A stretch of 64,000 nucleotides of DNA from Amycolatopsis cihanbeyliensis (GTDB lineage Bacteria; Actinomycetota; Actinomycetes; Mycobacteriales; Pseudonocardiaceae), in the NCBI RefSeq assembly GCF_006715045.1, contig NZ_VFML01000002.1:682001-746000 (forward strand). Direction: 5' to 3'. Position numbers and translations under genes: made by a program. The notes beneath the pieces were generated by a model. That model saw only the letters and a program-made list of their open reading frames with translations. It did not search any database and was not told the origin of the DNA. How positions within the stretch are numbered: the stretch's first letter is position 1; every line of letters starts with the position of its first letter. Shown here piece by piece: positions 61,611 to 64,000 of the stretch.

Positions 61611-63146
61611 TCACCAACGGAAGGTCATATGCCGGAACTCGGGCCACAGCTGGGCCCAGGGAGCCACTCGTCCGGTGCACAGCCACACCGGAGCGCCCTG
61701 GCTGCTGTTGTTGATCCGGTGCTCGTTGTCCAGGCTCGCCACCTGCCGGACCTCGGCGAAGTAGGGCAGCAGCCGCTGCCGGTCCGCCCCGACGAACAGC
61801 GTGCTGGTGGCCTCCTCCGATGGGGCGCCGAAGTACCAGGCGCCCCGGCTCCCGCTGTGCACCGGCGGCAGCCCGCGGTCCGCGGCGAACTTCTCCACCG
61901 CCGCGGCCTGCCAGTAGCTGTCGGTCACGATGCTGACGTTCGCGCGCCGCTCGGGCGGCAGCGCCCAGTACGCGTTCGCCACGTCCTCGGCGACCTGTGG
62001 CCAGCCGAACTCTTCCAGCGCCATGTTCATCGGGCTGTACGGCTCGCCCGTGTACTCCGAGACAGGGGTGATCGGGAGCCCGCTGATCGCGACCGCCGCG
62101 GACACCGCGTACGCGGGCACCAGTCCCCAGCGCAGCCAGCGGCGGGGCAGCCCGCGGCACATCTCCACCGCTCCGGCCGCGAAACACAGCGCGAACAGCC
62201 CGCCGACGTAGTACGGCCGCCCGGCGTTGATCCAGAACACCGCGGTGACGCCGAGTACCGTCCAGCCGAGGAAACGGTACGGTCGCAGCCGGTCCGACCG
62301 CAGCAACCACCAGGTGCCGAAGGCGAACAGCACGGCGCCGACCACGACCCCGGCCTGGTGCAGGGCCATGGACAGGAAGGTGGAACGTCCGCCCGCGAAG
62401 GCGACCTCCTGCGCCACGGTCTCGTTCATCTCCAGCTGCGGCCAGCCGTGCGCGGCCTGCCAGATCAGCGTGGGCGTGGTCGTCACCACCGCGATGGCCG
62501 CGCCGACCCACAGCAACGGCCTGCGCAGCAGATCCCTTGGCCCGAGGATCAGCGCGGTGATCGCCACGAGCACCCAGAAGATCGGGATGAGGAACTTGGT
62601 CTGCAACGCCAGTGCGGTGACCAGGCAGGCTCCCAACAGCCAGCGGTCGTCCGGCGCGCCCTCGTCCCGCAGCCGCACCCAGTGCACGAGCAGCCAGACG
62701 GTCACCGTCCAGAGGAAGGCGTCGACCGTGTGGGTCGCCACGATGTGCCCCGCCCCGGCGAGCAGGAACGGTGAGCAGGCATAGGCCCCCGCGGTCATCA
62801 GCTGCGGCAGCCTGCCGCCACCGAGCTCGCGCGCGGTGAGTGCGGCCACCACGATGCCGGCCCCGGTGAGCAGGATGGGCAGCAGCCGGAAGCCGACCAC
62901 CGAGTCCGGGAACAGCAGGTCCATCGCTCGCGCCAGCAGCGGGACCAGCGGTGGCTGGTCGGCGTACCCCCAGTCCAGGTGCTTGCCCGCGGAGATGAAG
63001 TAGAGCTCGTCGCCGTGATAGCCGTAACGCCCGGCGAACGCGAGCAGCACCGCCATCGCCGCACCGGCCACGGTCAGCACCGGGCCGAGCGCGAACCGGG
63101 AGACGGTGCGCTCGGGTGACGGGTCGGTGATCTCTCGCGACGGCAT
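61611..63146 (-). CDS. Glycosyltransferase family 39-type (ArnT/PMT-like) membrane protein
   Basis: The 511-residue integral membrane protein has about eleven helices. The first outside loop carries the motif AGRYGYHGDELYFISAGKHLDWGYADQPPL, with key residues HGDE and DQPP typical of GT39/PMT-like lipid-linked sugar transferases. Later loops include WQAAHGWPQLEMNETVAQEV. It transfers sugars from polyprenyl phosphates to cell-wall polymers or proteins outside the membrane. ATG 63146 (MPSREITDPSPERTVSRF) follows GGCGGGGA; the longer frame is rejected. It stands 153 bp upstream of the ABC operon start, same strand, and its last codons lie close to that promoter. Confidence 0.85.
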   Translation of the reverse strand: MPSREITDPSPERTVSRFALGPVLTVAGAAMAVLLAFAGRYGYHGDELYFISAGKHLDWGYADQPPLVPLLARAMDLLFPDSVVGFRLLPILLTGAGIVVAALTARELGGGRLPQLMTAGAYACSPFLLAGAGHIVATHTVDAFLWTVTVWLLVHWVRLRDEGAPDDRWLLGACLVTALALQTKFLIPIFWVLVAITALILGPRDLLRRPLLWVGAAIAVVTTTPTLIWQAAHGWPQLEMNETVAQEVAFAGGRSTFLSMALHQAGVVVGAVLFAFGTWWLLRSDRLRPYRFLGWTVLGVTAVFWINAGRPYYVGGLFALCFAAGAVEMCRGLPRRWLRWGLVPAYAVSAAVAISGLPITPVSEYTGEPYSPMNMALEEFGWPQVAEDVANAYWALPPERRANVSIVTDSYWQAAAVEKFAADRGLPPVHSGSRGAWYFGAPSEEATSTLFVGADRQRLLPYFAEVRQVASLDNEHRINNSSQGAPVWLCTGRVAPWAQLWPEFRHMTFRW

Positions 63147-63179
63147 TCCCCGCCCACCGTAGCCCGCCCGGCCCAAGAG

Positions 63180-63260
63180 CCCTGAACGTGGCTTTCGAGA
63201 CGTCAGACGTCCCAATAGTGCCGTTCGCGACGTTTGACGACCTTAACGCCACGTTCAGGG
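63180..63260. repeat. 81-bp imperfect palindromic intergenic repeat
   Basis: CCCTGAACGTGGC (63180-63192) and GCCACGTTCAGGG (63248-63260) are perfect 13-bp ends. Inner parts (GACGTCAGACGTC and GACGTTTGACGACC) are also partly complementary about a centre near 63220, so the whole could fold into a long hairpin. It resembles interspersed palindromic repeats of actinomycete genomes. It sits between divergent genes with no coding frame. Confidence 0.55.
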
Positions 63261-63264
63261 CCCT

Positions 63265-63302
63265 CGGTGGCGGGCTTCCACCCCCACGGAAGCCCGCCAC
63301 CG
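63265..63302. repeat. 15-bp perfect hairpin in the divergent intergenic region
   Basis: CGGTGGCGGGCTTCC (63265-63279) pairs with GGAAGCCCGCCACCG (63288-63302), loop ACCCCCAC. It is adjacent to the 81-bp palindrome and between two divergent genes, so it is not an ordinary terminator for either. Confidence 0.6.
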
Positions 63303-63386
63303 GGGCACAGCCAAGCGCACTGCTCCGGCCGGGTACATGTCTTCGAACCAGCTCGAATCGGCGGCCGGCCCCGCTAGCCTCGGAGT

Positions 63387-64000
63387 GTGATCGTGCTGCG
63401 GTTCGATACGGCGACCATCGCGCGAACCCGACTCGCCGTATCGCCCATCATCGAGGCGTTGGTCTGGCTCGAGCTGACCGTGCACGGCCGGCGCCACCCG
63501 GTGTTCGGCGACCCCGGCCCGCGTGCCCGCGGCGCGCTCGGACATCCCGACGTCGCGCTGCTGGCCGAGTTGCAGCCGCCAGGAGGGTCCGGCTACACCG
63601 CCGACCTGCTGACCCCGCAACCGCGGCGGGTGCCGCCGGAGGACCTGCTGGAGGCCCAGCTGGCCGACCTCGAGGCCACCAGCCAGCACGAGGTCGAGCG
63701 GCAGGTGATCACCTACGCGGAGGCACACTGGGGGCAACCGGTGCCGCGGCGGGTGCGTTCGCTGGCCGAGTCCGGGCAGTTGCCCCGCAGGGCGGCCGCC
63801 GGGCTCGCCCGGTTCTGGCGCGAGACACTCGCCGAGGACTGGCCGACGCTGCGGGACGCACTGGACGAGGATCTGGCGCGCCGAGCCAGGACCATGGCCA
63901 CCCACGGGGTCGGTCGCCTGCTCGGCACCCTGCATCCGCAGCTCACCTGGACGGGTGGCTCGCTGCTCGTCGACAAGCCCTACGCCGAGGAACGAGATGT
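63387..64000 (+). CDS. DUF5937-type winged-helix regulator (partial, runs off the window)
   Basis: The frame from GTG 63387 has no stop to the window end (about 204 codons). It reads VIVLRFDTATIARTRLAVSPIIEALVWLELTVHG, a pattern (LRF...LAISP) of actinomycete ArsR/DUF5937 family proteins, whose helix-turn-helix is C-terminal and lies outside. The middle contains RARTMATHGVGRLLGTLHPQLTWTGGSLLV. The regulator role is an inference from the family; the left neighbour GT39 gene is divergent, with the palindromes at 63180-63302 in between. Confidence 0.65.
   Translation, partial: MIVLRFDTATIARTRLAVSPIIEALVWLELTVHGRRHPVFGDPGPRARGALGHPDVALLAELQPPGGSGYTADLLTPQPRRVPPEDLLEAQLADLEATSQHEVERQVITYAEAHWGQPVPRRVRSLAESGQLPRRAAAGLARFWRETLAEDWPTLRDALDEDLARRARTMATHGVGRLLGTLHPQLTWTGGSLLVDKPYAEERD

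Noticed and set aside
1..64000. CRISPR arrays or rRNA genes
   Set aside because: No regularly spaced repeats or rRNA-like sequence were found in the window.

Overview
This 64 kb window is typical high-GC actinomycete chromosome: G/C-ending codons throughout, frequent GTG and some TTG starts, tightly packed genes with 1-4 bp overlaps. The gene content (very large NAD-type glutamate dehydrogenase, bacterial proteasome beta subunit, DUF1906 and DUF1707 proteins, DUF5937-type regulator) points to a filamentous actinomycete. My best guess is Pseudonocardiaceae (Amycolatopsis/Prauserella-like), from protein character only.

Layout. 1-8.7 kb: core genes on the minus strand (start of NAD-glutamate dehydrogenase, a TPR-like Ser/Gly-rich protein, EttA, SSB), then a divergent MFS transporter/LacI-regulator pair sharing a perfect palindromic operator and a small secreted inhibitor-like protein. 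8.7-12.4 kb: a mobile-element scar with a dense run of hairpins, a tRNA-Arg(TCT), a tyrosine integrase, a truncated AT-richer gene, a complete IS5-type element and an N-terminally truncated metallo-beta-lactamase-fold gene. 12.6-22.1 kb: TetR regulator divergent from an erythromycin-esterase homologue plus DUF1772 protein; a three-gene envelope set (DUF1906 glycoside-hydrolase-like protein, membrane protein, degenerate M15-like Tat protein); xylose isomerase with a divergent ROK regulator; an orphan proteasome beta subunit. 22.2-31.4 kb: a glycosyltransferase, small envelope proteins, a complete NAD-dependent formate dehydrogenase operon (fdsGBAD) and a pyruvate oxidase. 31.5-37.4 kb: a frameshifted ECF sigma factor ending in a 46-bp perfect palindrome, a methyltransferase, two tandem micro-ORFs (MADNNW, MSDNNWSR), a membrane diguanylate cyclase and an IS701-family element inserted exactly at its stop codon. 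37.4-42.9 kb: asparaginase, Ser/Thr kinase, DUF1707 protein, CutA, acyltransferase-SGNH protein.

43.0-61.5 kb is the most interesting region: fourteen consecutive minus-strand genes. A ribose-type sugar ABC importer, a Gfo/Idh/MocA dehydrogenase and a giant secreted ThuA/PQQ-dehydrogenase/DUF1080 protein are followed by a translationally coupled set resembling the Ebo (eustigmatophyte/bacterial operon) genes: inositol-phosphate-synthase-like protein, UbiA prenyltransferase (EboC-like), TIM barrel-EboA fusion, TatD-like hydrolase (EboB-like), TIM barrel EboE-like, phosphodiesterase EboF-like, then two sugar-phosphate isomerase-like proteins. I infer that it imports and oxidises a sugar or cyclitol and makes or exports a prenylated polyol-type metabolite; the product is unknown. 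The window ends with a GT39-type membrane glycosyltransferase, an 80-bp imperfect palindromic repeat and the start of a DUF5937-like regulator.
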